Below, one piece after another: positions 1-6,858 of a DNA stretch of 22,354 nt (within the stretch, counting starts at the first letter, position 1; every line of letters begins with the position of its first letter). The translations under genes were made by a program, and so were the position numbers. Origin of the DNA: a virus; IMG/VR virus record IMGVR_UViG_3300008448_000730, positions 1 through 22,354 of that record, one strand, 5' to 3'. Under the pieces are notes generated by a model. It made no database searches and was not told the DNA's origin. It saw nothing but the letters and a program-made list of their open reading frames with translations.

Positions 1-49
1 GTTTTTCACACCTGTCGGAATTTCAGGCTTTTCGGGGTAGGATGTTTTT

Positions 50-499
50 ATGGTCAATTACACGAAACCTGCGGAGTTGAAGATTTTGCAGGGCAACCCG
101 GGTCAGCACAAGATTCGCACGAATGATGCGATTGCTCCTTTGGAGTATGGGTTTGTTGAGCCGTTGCGCCCGTTGGGTGAGGTTGGTCGTCAGTTGTGGG
201 ATACGGTGTTTGGTGCTGGTGAGTTGTGGATTTCTATTCGTACTGATACTCAGTTGGTGCAGATGGTGTGTGAGCAACTTGACCGCCGTGAGTGGTTGAG
301 GGAACACATTGTTGAGAACCCTGACCAGTGGCACATGGTGAAGCAGTTGAATGATACTGAGACGATGATTGTGAAGAACTTGAGTTTGCTTGGCTTTACG
401 CCTGCTGACCGTACTCGTTTGGGTTTGGTGTCGGCTAAGACTAAGAGCAAGTTGGAAGAACTGTTGGCTAAGAAAGCCCAGAAGCAGAATGACGGATAG
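50..499 (+). CDS. terS: Terminase small subunit (P27-like)
   Basis: Predicted DNA-recognition subunit of the packaging motor; it would bind the packaging start site and hand DNA to the large subunit coded directly downstream. The 149-residue protein carries the LQGNPG motif near residues 13-18 and a C-terminal LGFTPADRTRLGL stretch (about 114-126), both typical of the P27 family of small terminases, and it ends in a Lys-rich helix. The length is normal for the family. The ATG is preceded by a TAGGATG ribosome-binding site at 38-44. The gene overlaps the large subunit by 11 bases, indicating coupled translation. Family placement rests on motif recognition and on the adjacency to an unmistakable large subunit; the recognition sequence cannot be told from here. 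Confidence 0.85.
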   Translation: MVNYTKPAELKILQGNPGQHKIRTNDAIAPLEYGFVEPLRPLGEVGRQLWDTVFGAGELWISIRTDTQLVQMVCEQLDRREWLREHIVENPDQWHMVKQLNDTETMIVKNLSLLGFTPADRTRLGLVSAKTKSKLEELLAKKAQKQNDG

Positions 500-2009
500 T
501 TGGCCGCCTGCTTATTTGACTCCTGTTCCTGTTGAGGCGATTGCTCAGGGTGATGGGGAGTTTGCGATTGAGTTTGCTGAAACTTTTGGGTCTGTTGGTA
601 AGGATGGTATTGCTGGTAAGGCTGGCGATGCTTTGCAGTTACGTGGCTGGCAGAAAGAGTTGTTGAAGAACCTGTATGCCCGTGATGAGCGTGGTGGGTT
701 GTTGGCTACTACGGCTCTTGTGGGGATGCCCCGGAAGAACGGCAAGTCGGCGTTGTCGTCTGCCGCTATTGGTCTTTATTCGCTGATTGCTGAGGGTGTG
801 AACGGTGGCGAGGTTATTGCTGTGGCTGCTGAGAAGGAGCAGGCTCGCATCGTGTTCGGTGAGGCGAAGCGCATGGTTGAGAACTCGGAACTCAATGACC
901 TATGCCAGATTTACAAAGACTCAATCTATGTGCCTAGCACTAACTCGGTGTTTAAGGTTGTTTCGGCTGAGGCTTACTCCAAAGAAGGTTTGAACCCTAG
1001 CCGTGTGATTATGGATGAGTTGCACGCCCACAAGAACCGTGACTTGTATGACGTGTTTTCATTGGCTATGGGTAACCGTGGAAAGATTGCTCAGTTGGTG
1101 GCGATTACTACCGCTGGCGTGAAGTCTGACTCTACGGGCGAGGACTCGATTGCTTACAAGATGTACCAGTATGGCAAGAAGGTTGCTAGTGGTGAGTTGG
1201 TTGACCCTGCGTTCTTCATGGCTTGGTGGGAAGCGCCACAGGATGCTGACCATCGTGACCCTGCGATGTGGGCTATTGCTAACCCCGGCTTTGATGACAT
1301 TGTTTCTGCTGATGACTTTGTGTCTGCGGTCAAGCGAACACCAGAGGCAGAGTTCCGCACTAAGCGCCTCAATCAGTGGGTCTCATCGCAGATTAGTTGG
1401 TTGCCTACTGGCACTTGGGATGCTTGTGCCGATGCTGGCGAACTTGACCCTGATGCCCAATACATTCTTGGTTTCGATGGTTCGTTCAGTGGTGACTCAA
1501 CTGTGATTGTGGCTTGTTCTATTCCTGAGTCTGAGGATGACTTGCCTCGGCTTACTTTGGTGAAGGCTTGGGAAAAGCCTGCCGATGCTGACGATTCTTG
1601 GCGTGTGAACATTCAGGATGCTGAGGACACGATTGGTGAGTTCTGTCGGCAGTACAAGGTTCGTGAGGTTGCTTGTGACCCTTACCGCTGGCAGAGGTCC
1701 ATGGAAGTTATGGCTGACAAGGGCATCCCGATTGTTGAGTGGCCTAGCACCTCGGCTCGCCGCATGGTGACTGCTTGTGCCAAGTTTTACGATGCGGTTG
1801 TTGAGAAGCGTTTAGTGCATGATGGCGACCCGTTGCTGGCTCGCCACTTGTCTAACGCTGTTGTCAAGAAGGATAATTTAGGTGTTCGCATTGTGAAAGA
1901 GAACCGTGCCAGTAGTCGCAGGATTGACGCTGCTGTTGCTGCTGTTCTCGCATACGATAGAGCAAGCGGTAGAATAGAAAAGGCAGTAGTGCCTCAGTTC
2001 TTTATTTAG
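489..2009 (+). CDS. terL: Terminase large subunit (ATPase and nuclease)
   Basis: Motor protein that pumps DNA into the prohead and cuts the concatemer. From ATG 489 the protein has 506 residues, the usual size. The N-terminal ATPase shows the Walker A variant PRKNGKS (81-87), Walker B VIMDEL (173-178) and coupling motif ITTAG (206-210). The C-terminal RNase H-like nuclease has its acidic residues at D330 in GFDGSFSGDS, D397 in ACDPYRW and D480 in RRIDAAVAA. This is the Terminase_1 type common in siphoviruses. A longer open frame begins at 390 but lies inside the small subunit gene; ATG 489 is preferred because it overlaps the upstream stop by 11 bases and its protein begins MTDSWPPAYLTP, typical of the family. 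The last codons use rare AGA and ATA triplets that form a TAGAAT hexamer. Confidence 0.95.
   Translation: MTDSWPPAYLTPVPVEAIAQGDGEFAIEFAETFGSVGKDGIAGKAGDALQLRGWQKELLKNLYARDERGGLLATTALVGMPRKNGKSALSSAAIGLYSLIAEGVNGGEVIAVAAEKEQARIVFGEAKRMVENSELNDLCQIYKDSIYVPSTNSVFKVVSAEAYSKEGLNPSRVIMDELHAHKNRDLYDVFSLAMGNRGKIAQLVAITTAGVKSDSTGEDSIAYKMYQYGKKVASGELVDPAFFMAWWEAPQDADHRDPAMWAIANPGFDDIVSADDFVSAVKRTPEAEFRTKRLNQWVSSQISWLPTGTWDACADAGELDPDAQYILGFDGSFSGDSTVIVACSIPESEDDLPRLTLVKAWEKPADADDSWRVNIQDAEDTIGEFCRQYKVREVACDPYRWQRSMEVMADKGIPIVEWPSTSARRMVTACAKFYDAVVEKRLVHDGDPLLARHLSNAVVKKDNLGVRIVKENRASSRRIDAAVAAVLAYDRASGRIEKAVVPQFFI
1970..1975 (+). promoter_or_regulatory. Candidate -10 box TAGAAT inside end of terL
   Basis: TAGAAT preceded by CGG, 48 bases before the GTG of the small membrane protein and 188 before the portal gene. 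The same 13-base string AGCGGTAGAATAG recurs at the end of the cytidylyltransferase gene, ahead of the connector gene. It is built from codons (AGA, ATA) that the surrounding genes mostly avoid. No -35 box is evident, so this is a weak call. Confidence 0.3.
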
Positions 2010-2017
2010 GTGGCGTT

Positions 2018-2158
2018 GTGATTGCAACAATTTTGCAGGTGACTGGTATCACTTTGGTATCTCTTGGCATTGGGCTTATCTTTGCCCCGGCTGGTGTGAT
2101 TATGGCTGGCGTCGGTGCTGTGCTTTTTGGTTTGGCGATTGAGCGAGGTCGTAAATAA
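2018..2158 (+). CDS. Small two-segment membrane protein between terL and portal
   Basis: A 46-residue protein starting with GTG, with AGGTGG at 2008-2013 just upstream as ribosome-binding site. Almost the whole chain is hydrophobic: one segment at about residues 2-22 and a second at about 25-42, separated by a Pro-Ala-Gly turn, ending in a charged ERGRK tail. This suggests a helical hairpin in the host membrane. The stop codon overlaps the portal ATG (TAATG), so it is part of the packaging/head transcript. I do not recognise a family. Small membrane proteins in this slot could be lysis or superinfection accessories, but nothing in the sequence decides between them. Confidence 0.65.
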   Translation: MIATILQVTGITLVSLGIGLIFAPAGVIMAGVGAVLFGLAIERGRK

Positions 2159-3486
2159 TGCTAGGTAATCTTTTTGAACAGCGTGCTGTCAGTTTCCAAA
2201 CTATTTGGGGTGCAGGTCTTGATTCAACGATTGCGACCAACGCTGGTGTTGCTATCAACAACAAGAGCGCTTTTGAGGTTGTTGCTTTCTTCTCGGCTGT
2301 CAGCCTAATTAGCGACACCATCTCTACTTTGCCTGTTGATTCTTATGTGCGTGTTGATGGTGAGCGCAGACCTTACCGCCCACGCCCTATGTGGATTGAC
2401 CAGCCAGATGTTGACACTACCCGTCAGGCACATTACGGCGCTGTTGTTGCGTCTATGTTGGTGAGCGGTAACTCTTACACCCGTGTGTTCCGTGACAGCA
2501 ATGGTGAGCCTGTGAACTTGGTTGTGCTTGACCCGACAACTGTTGAGGTAAAGCGTTCTGCTATTGGTCGCAAAGTTTTCATTGTCACTGGTGAAGAAAA
2601 GCCCCTGACTTCTGAGGACATCATTCACTTGATTGACTTGGCAGAGCCGGGGTCGTTGATTGGTATCAGCCGTGTGAGTAAGTTGAAAGATGCTTTGGGT
2701 GTTGCCAGTGCGTTGCAGTCTTACGCCGCTAGGTTCTTCGGTCAGGGCGCAACAACTCAGGGTGTTATTGAAGTGCCGGGCGAAGTTACTGCTGAACAGG
2801 CCAAGAACTTGCAAGAGGGCTTTGATAGCCGTCACCGTAGTTGGCGTAATGCACACAAGACAGGAATCCTGTCGGGCGGTGCTAAGTATGTTTCTACACA
2901 GGTTGAGAACAACGCTGCACAGTTCTTGGAGTCACGTCGTTTCGCTGTTGAGGAAATGGCTCGTGCGTTCAACATTCCGTTGCACATGATGGGTATTCCT
3001 GACACTGCCTCGTATGCGAGCGTTGAGCAGAACAACTTGCAGTTTGTTTCTCACACGCTACGACCTATCTTGGAAAAGATTGAGTGGGGCTACTCTCGTT
3101 TGCTTCCTAACAATGCGTTCATCAAGTTCAACTTCAACGCACTACTCCGTGGCGACCTACAAAGCCGTGCGACCTCTTACAGCATTATGACTCAGGCAGG
3201 CATTATGTCGGTCAACGATGTTCGCCGTCTTGAAGACTACTCACCTGTTGAGGAAGGCGACCAGCACCGTGTTCCGTTGGCTAACGTGGCTTTGACTCAG
3301 ACCACAATCATTGAGGAAGAAAAGTTGGTCAAGATGGCTCAGATGCTTGTGCAGGTCGGTTATGACCCTGCCGAGACTTTGGCTGCCCTGAACCTGCCCG
3401 CTATTACTCACACTGGTTTGCCGTCTACTCAGTTGCAGAATGTCGCACAGGTTAATCCTGAAAACCCTGAGACGGTTTACCTATGA
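2158..3486 (+). CDS. Portal protein (HK97/SPP1-type Phage_portal family)
   Basis: Forms the dodecameric ring at the single head vertex through which DNA is packaged and to which the tail attaches. The 442-residue length fits the HK97 gp3 group. Recognisable stretches are AFFSAVSLISDTISTLP (about 43-59), SMLVSGNSYTRV (about 98-109), the GISRVSKLKDAL region, and the C-terminal FAVEEMARAFNIPLHMMG followed by the NNLQFVSHTLRPILEKIE helix, all typical of the family. The final ~60 residues are a variable Gln/Glu/Pro-rich tail. ATG 2158 overlaps the TAA of the preceding small gene by one base; GAGG at 2143-2146 is the likely ribosome-binding site. It shares an ATGA overlap with the next gene. Confidence 0.93.
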   Translation: MLGNLFEQRAVSFQTIWGAGLDSTIATNAGVAINNKSAFEVVAFFSAVSLISDTISTLPVDSYVRVDGERRPYRPRPMWIDQPDVDTTRQAHYGAVVASMLVSGNSYTRVFRDSNGEPVNLVVLDPTTVEVKRSAIGRKVFIVTGEEKPLTSEDIIHLIDLAEPGSLIGISRVSKLKDALGVASALQSYAARFFGQGATTQGVIEVPGEVTAEQAKNLQEGFDSRHRSWRNAHKTGILSGGAKYVSTQVENNAAQFLESRRFAVEEMARAFNIPLHMMGIPDTASYASVEQNNLQFVSHTLRPILEKIEWGYSRLLPNNAFIKFNFNALLRGDLQSRATSYSIMTQAGIMSVNDVRRLEDYSPVEEGDQHRVPLANVALTQTTIIEEEKLVKMAQMLVQVGYDPAETLAALNLPAITHTGLPSTQLQNVAQVNPENPETVYL

Positions 3487-3752
3487 CGCTACCTATTGAA
3501 TCTGGTCGTATAACTGTTGGTGTGACACCTGTGCAGGTTGACGGTTTGGGTGTTTCACCTATCCGCATCTACATTCACAACGAGGAATCAACTAAGACCC
3601 TTTTCATTGGCAACGAAAACGTCACCATACTCAACGGTTTTGGCATCGAAAAGCAAAGCACACAAGATTTCTTAATTTTTCCGGGGCAGTCGTTATGGAT
3701 GGTTTCGGAAAGCGCAGGCCACATCGTAAGTTATCTAAGGATTCCCGTCTAA
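3483..3752 (+). CDS. Small beta-rich protein of the head operon, function unknown
   Basis: An 89-residue protein starting at the ATGA overlap with the portal gene and ending in a TAATG overlap with the protease gene, so it is translated between the two. The sequence alternates hydrophobic and polar residues (ITVGVTPVQV, IRIYIHNEES, SLWMVSE) without helix-forming stretches or a signal peptide, suggesting a small beta-sandwich. Small proteins of this type occur beside portals in other siphoviruses, but I cannot assign a role; a decoration or virion-accessory protein is one guess. Confidence 0.7.
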   Translation: MTLPIESGRITVGVTPVQVDGLGVSPIRIYIHNEESTKTLFIGNENVTILNGFGIEKQSTQDFLIFPGQSLWMVSESAGHIVSYLRIPV

Positions 3753-5275
3753 TGCCATACTTCATTGCTAAGAACCGTGAGGGTTGTGAATCTGGTTGGG
3801 CTGTCGTTGATGACGGCGGCGACCTCATTGCCTGTCACGACAGCAAACAGAGCGCCATTGATAACGCTGTGGCTTTGAGCATCGCCACCGAAGAACCATT
3901 TGAGGGCGAGAGAGCCGCTGTCGGCAGTTTGCTTGTGGGCGACTATGTCACTTGGGTTGTTGATGGTGAAACTAAGACTGGTGAGATTTATTCGGTTGAT
4001 GGCGACATGGCTCAGGTAAAGATTTATGACGACATGGGTGGTTTCTTTGTCGAAACTGTTTTGATTACCACTGTGCCTGTTGCTGATTTGACTCGCATCG
4101 CTGAACCAGAAGTTTTTGAAGACGAAGATGAGACTGAAGACCGTGCAGTAAATCAGTCTGCACCTGCATACATGAGGGCTGCTGCTCGTCGTGGTCTTGA
4201 ATACTATGAGCAGGGCTTGGGTGGCGATGGTCTGGTTGACCGCACTATCCGTGAGGCTCGTGAGATGGCTTCTGGTGAAGTTTCTGACGATAAGTGGATT
4301 CGCATTGCTGCGTGGATTGCACGACACCTAGTAGACCTTGACTCGCCTGACGCAGACCCGTCATCAGACAACTATCCGTCTGCTGGTGTGGTTGCCCACT
4401 TGCTGTGGGGTTCAGGGCCGAGCAAGCGAGCAGCGCAAAGAACTTTGGCGTATGCGGAATCTGTGGTTGCTAGAATTAGAGCAGAGCAAGAAAGAGATGC
4501 TATGACTGACACAGTAGTTCGTAACAAGTGGCACGATGTCGCTTATGCGATTAAGAACCGTCTTGACGGTGTGGGTGAGGGGCGTTCTGTTCCAGCCACC
4601 GAGCAGCGTGTAAACGTTGCCGATTTTCAGATTCGTGAAACTGGTGACGGCATGACCTTCGAGGGTTACGCTGCCGTGTTCAACTCTGACTCTGTGCCTT
4701 TGCCGTTCGTTGAACGCATTGCGCCGGGTGCTTTCAAGCGTTCGTTGCAGTCACGCAACGAGGTCAAACTGTTGTGGAATCATGATGCTGGTGAGCCGTT
4801 GGCTTCGGTTCGTGGTGGCACTCTGCGTCTAACTGAGGATGCTCGTGGACTAAAGGTTCAGGCAACGTTAGCCAACACAACTCGTGGTCGTGACGTTTCG
4901 GAACTTATCCGCTCAAAGGTTATTGACTCAATGTCGTTTGGGTTCTCAGTCATAAAAGATACTTGGTCGAACGATGGTGGCACTCGCACTCTTGAGGCTG
5001 TCAGATTATTCGAGGTGTCAATCGTTAGTAGCCCGGCGTACGAAGGTACTGCTGGAACTATTGCTGTGCGTTCAACCGAAACTGGTATTGATGCAGACAC
5101 TTTGGCTGACGCTTTGATGCGTCTGGAGTCGGGTGAAGAACTTGACCCTACTCAGGCTTCATTGATTACTGACGTTGTGGCTAAACTTACCAAGACCGAA
5201 GAAGTCGAGGAAGTTCAGGGCGACATCCTTGCGCTGAAGAAAAAGAAACTAGACCTACTACTAAAGGAAATCTGA
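3752..5275 (+). CDS. Multi-domain prohead protease (S78/HK97 gp4-like)
   Basis: Serine protease that matures the prohead by trimming the capsid delta domain. From ATG 3752 (TAATG overlap with the previous stop) it has 507 residues, about twice a normal HK97-type protease. Residues 1-52 form a small module (GWAVVDDGG...AIDNAVALSIA), about 58-115 look like an SH3-like beta barrel (VGDYVTWVVDGETKTGEI), 133-248 form a helical module (YMRAAARRGLEYYEQG ... AHLLWGSG), and about 285-440 the protease itself, with FEGYAAVFN, candidate catalytic His344 in LLWNHD and the Ser motif SMSFGF at 393-398. The C-terminal ~60 residues are charged and helical, ending in LALKKKKLDLLLKEI. An upstream in-frame ATG at 3695 lies inside the previous gene and is less likely. 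An internal ATG at 4502 (Met251) could start a protease-only form. Confidence 0.88.
   Translation: MPYFIAKNREGCESGWAVVDDGGDLIACHDSKQSAIDNAVALSIATEEPFEGERAAVGSLLVGDYVTWVVDGETKTGEIYSVDGDMAQVKIYDDMGGFFVETVLITTVPVADLTRIAEPEVFEDEDETEDRAVNQSAPAYMRAAARRGLEYYEQGLGGDGLVDRTIREAREMASGEVSDDKWIRIAAWIARHLVDLDSPDADPSSDNYPSAGVVAHLLWGSGPSKRAAQRTLAYAESVVARIRAEQERDAMTDTVVRNKWHDVAYAIKNRLDGVGEGRSVPATEQRVNVADFQIRETGDGMTFEGYAAVFNSDSVPLPFVERIAPGAFKRSLQSRNEVKLLWNHDAGEPLASVRGGTLRLTEDARGLKVQATLANTTRGRDVSELIRSKVIDSMSFGFSVIKDTWSNDGGTRTLEAVRLFEVSIVSSPAYEGTAGTIAVRSTETGIDADTLADALMRLESGEELDPTQASLITDVVAKLTKTEEVEEVQGDILALKKKKLDLLLKEI
4471..4476 (+). promoter_or_regulatory. Candidate internal -10 box TAGAAT before Met251 of the protease
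   Basis: TAGAAT formed by rare AGA codons (VARIRAEQ). It lies 25 bases before an internal ATG at 4502, which has an AGAAAG ribosome-binding match at about 4489-4494. Together they could express the protease domain alone. There is no clear -35 box, so the call is tentative. Confidence 0.25.
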
Positions 5276-5433
5276 TGTTTACCAAAGAAGAAATCGAGAT
5301 TGCTATAAAGGTAATCAACGAGACCGCAGGCGAGCCTGACTCTGGCGTTATCGCCGACTTGGTGCGTGACCTCAAGAAAAGTTCAGCCCCAGTTAAAGAG
5401 AATCGGGTGACTGAACCAAAAGAAACGAGATAA
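5275..5433 (+). CDS. Small charged protein, function unknown
   Basis: A 52-residue protein whose ATG overlaps the TGA of the protease gene (TGATG). It starts MFTKEEIEIAIKVINETAG and has one predicted amphipathic helix followed by a Lys/Glu/Pro-rich tail ending in KETR. AAAGGAAA at 5262-5269 is a good ribosome-binding site. The gene closes the head operon: its last codons form the left arm of an 8-bp inverted repeat, and a strong terminator begins 17 bases after the stop. A scaffold- or protease-associated peptide would fit the position, but no family is recognised. Confidence 0.65.
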   Translation: MFTKEEIEIAIKVINETAGEPDSGVIADLVRDLKKSSAPVKENRVTEPKETR

Positions 5434-5448
5434 TCTCATCTCTCGTTT
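5423..5448 (+). repeat. 8-bp inverted repeat spanning a stop codon, next to the terminator
   Basis: AAACGAGA (5423-5430) and TCTCGTTT (5441-5448) are exact reverse complements around a 10-base loop that starts with the TAA stop of the preceding gene. It abuts the terminator stem at 5450, giving two hairpins in series. Confidence 0.6.
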
Positions 5449-5449
5449 G

Positions 5450-5492
5450 CCCCACCGCCTTTACTCCCTTTCGGCGGTGGGGTTTTCTTTTA
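5450..5492 (+). terminator. Strong intrinsic terminator before the capsid gene
   Basis: Perfect 10-bp GC-rich stem CCCCACCGCC (5450-5459) / GGCGGTGGGG (5473-5482) with a 13-base loop, followed by TTTTCTTTT. It separates the packaging/portal/protease operon from the capsid gene. Confidence 0.9.
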
Positions 5493-5610
5493 CAGGGTGT
5501 TCCACACTCTCAGTAAACTTGTATGTAGGTTGAGCGTTAGCGCCACCGTTTCTGTTCTGTGTTATTCACGGCAGAGTTCCCTGTTTATCCTTACACTGAA
5601 AGAAGACAAA
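5493..5610 (+). promoter_or_regulatory. Capsid leader with possible promoter
   Basis: This 118-base non-coding stretch lies between a strong terminator and the capsid ATG, so a promoter is expected in it. The best -10-like hexamers are TAAACT (5514-5519) and TGTTAT (5560-5565, with TTAGCG 17 bases upstream). ACAGGG near its start and CCCTGT near 5577-5582 could pair over a long loop. The capsid ribosome-binding site GAAAGAAG lies at about 5598-5605. None of the promoter candidates is convincing. Confidence 0.35.
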
Positions 5611-6762
5611 ATGTCTGAATTTATCAAGGGTCAGGCAGAAGTTCGCAACAACCTAGTTGCCCAGATGCGTGAGGTCATTGACCTCGCTGAGTCTGAGAAG
5701 CGTGGACTAACTGCTGAAGACCTACAAAAGATTGACCGCATCGAGGCTGACATTGCACAGCGTGATGCTGCTATTGCTACCGCAGAGAAGGTTGCACAGC
5801 GTTCGGCTGAGGCTGCTGCTGCTGCTGGCTCATTTGCACCAGAGGTCGCACCGACTTCTTCTGACGCAGATGTTTTGCGTTCGATTGCTCGTGGCGAACT
5901 TCGCTCATACGAGTTCAACCGTGAAACCCGTTCACCGCTAGTTCCATCTAGCAACACCGTTCCAACTTCGTTCTATGACCAAGTTTTCCAGATTGCGACC
6001 CTTGTTGGCCCAATGCTTCAGACTTCTGAGGTATTCAACACCGCATCAGGTGAGAACCTAGTCATCCCAACCGTTACTGCACTAAGCACTGCTGGTTCAG
6101 TTGCTGCTGCTGGAACTGTTGCAGAGTCAAACCCGACCTTCTCAAGCATCACTCTTGGTGCAATCAAGTATGGCGCAATCGTCAACTTGGCAAACGAGTT
6201 GGTTGCTGACGCTGGCTTCGACATCACTGGTTACATTGCACAGCAACTAGGTACTTCGCTTGGTGTGCAGACTAACACTGCACTAACCGACAAGTTGGTT
6301 TCTGCTGCTGGTTCAGTTGTTACTGGTGGAACTGGTGTTTCTGGTGCTGCTACTTACGAGAACTTGATTGACCTCGTTTACGGCATCGCTGATGGCGCTC
6401 GTGTTCTTCCGGGACTTGGCTTCATGATGGCTAAGTCTGGTATTGCCGCTGCTCGTAAGTTGAAGGATGGTTCAGGTGCTTACATCTGGACTGACTCTGC
6501 TGTTGCTGGTCAGCCAGCATCGTTGCTTGGTTACTCGGTTTACGAGAACCCTGCAATTCCTGCTGTTGCTGTTGGTGCGAAGTCGGTTCTATTCGGACAC
6601 CTTCCATCATTCAAGGCTCGTGTTGCTGGTGGCGTTCAGGTTGCAACTTCAACCGATTTCGCTTTCAACACAGATGTTACGGCATATAGAGGTCTGATTA
6701 GAGTTGACGGTGGATTGACACACGCCAGCCACATCGGCTTCTTCAAGGGTGGCGCAAGTTAA
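5611..6762 (+). CDS. Major capsid protein (HK97 fold)
   Basis: Shell-forming protein, made as a 383-residue precursor from ATG 5611. Residues 1-75 form a charged coiled-coil delta/scaffold domain (RNNLVAQMREVIDLAESEK...) ending in an Ala-rich run. The stretch at about 86-125 (DADVLRSIARGELRSYEF...VPTSFYDQVF) is typical of the junction between the delta domain and the mature capsid, where the protease would cut; the exact site is not determined. The rest has the N-arm/E-loop and P- and A-domain character of HK97-fold capsids, such as SSITLGAIKYGAIVNLANEL and the C-terminal LIRVDGGLTHASHIGFF. The frame is open from 5497, but ATG 5611 has the ribosome-binding site and the correct delta-domain start. 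Codon choice differs from neighbouring genes (more GCA, CTA, AAC, ATC), as expected for very high expression. Terminators flank the gene on both sides. Confidence 0.93.
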   Translation: MSEFIKGQAEVRNNLVAQMREVIDLAESEKRGLTAEDLQKIDRIEADIAQRDAAIATAEKVAQRSAEAAAAAGSFAPEVAPTSSDADVLRSIARGELRSYEFNRETRSPLVPSSNTVPTSFYDQVFQIATLVGPMLQTSEVFNTASGENLVIPTVTALSTAGSVAAAGTVAESNPTFSSITLGAIKYGAIVNLANELVADAGFDITGYIAQQLGTSLGVQTNTALTDKLVSAAGSVVTGGTGVSGAATYENLIDLVYGIADGARVLPGLGFMMAKSGIAAARKLKDGSGAYIWTDSAVAGQPASLLGYSVYENPAIPAVAVGAKSVLFGHLPSFKARVAGGVQVATSTDFAFNTDVTAYRGLIRVDGGLTHASHIGFFKGGAS

Positions 6763-6783
6763 TCCTTAGCCGACAAATAGGCT

Positions 6784-6823
6784 GAACACCCCTCGTATGC
6801 GTAGATACGGGGGGTGTTCTTTT
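6784..6823 (+). terminator. Intrinsic terminator after the capsid gene
   Basis: A 15-bp stem, 6784-6798 pairing with 6805-6819 (GAACACCCCTCGTAT / ATACGGGGGGTGTTC, one T-G wobble), a 6-base loop GCGTAG, then TTTT. It isolates the capsid gene from the sugar cassette. Confidence 0.92.
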
Positions 6824-6825
6824 AC

Positions 6826-6831
6826 TATGAT
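6826..6831 (+). promoter_or_regulatory. Candidate -10 box TATGAT for the sugar cassette
   Basis: TATGAT matches five of six consensus positions. It starts two bases after the terminator's T tract. A transcript starting about 6838 would have a ~20-base leader containing GAAAGG (6848-6853) and the ATG at 6859. The -35 position falls in the terminator hairpin and shows no consensus. Confidence 0.4.
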
Positions 6832-6858
6832 TAGTTATACCTACTACGAAAGGTTCTA

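Noticed and set aside
1-49. Possible hairpin CCTG...CAGG near the left edge followed by CTTTT
   Set aside because: The stem is 4 bp and the upstream context is missing.
390-488. Upstream extension of terL
   Set aside because: It lies in the small terminase gene; ATG 489 gives the normal length and the standard overlap.
2305-2856. Long - strand open frame (183 codons) opposite the portal gene
   Set aside because: It is the antisense shadow of a clear portal gene, low in complexity of function and without a ribosome-binding site.
3749-4327. Long - strand open frame (192 codons) opposite the protease gene
   Set aside because: Antisense to the well-supported protease; sequence rich in Ser/Asn with no recognisable motif.
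5497-5610. In-frame extension of the capsid gene
   Set aside because: It has no ribosome-binding site, directly follows the terminator, and would add non-typical residues before the delta domain.
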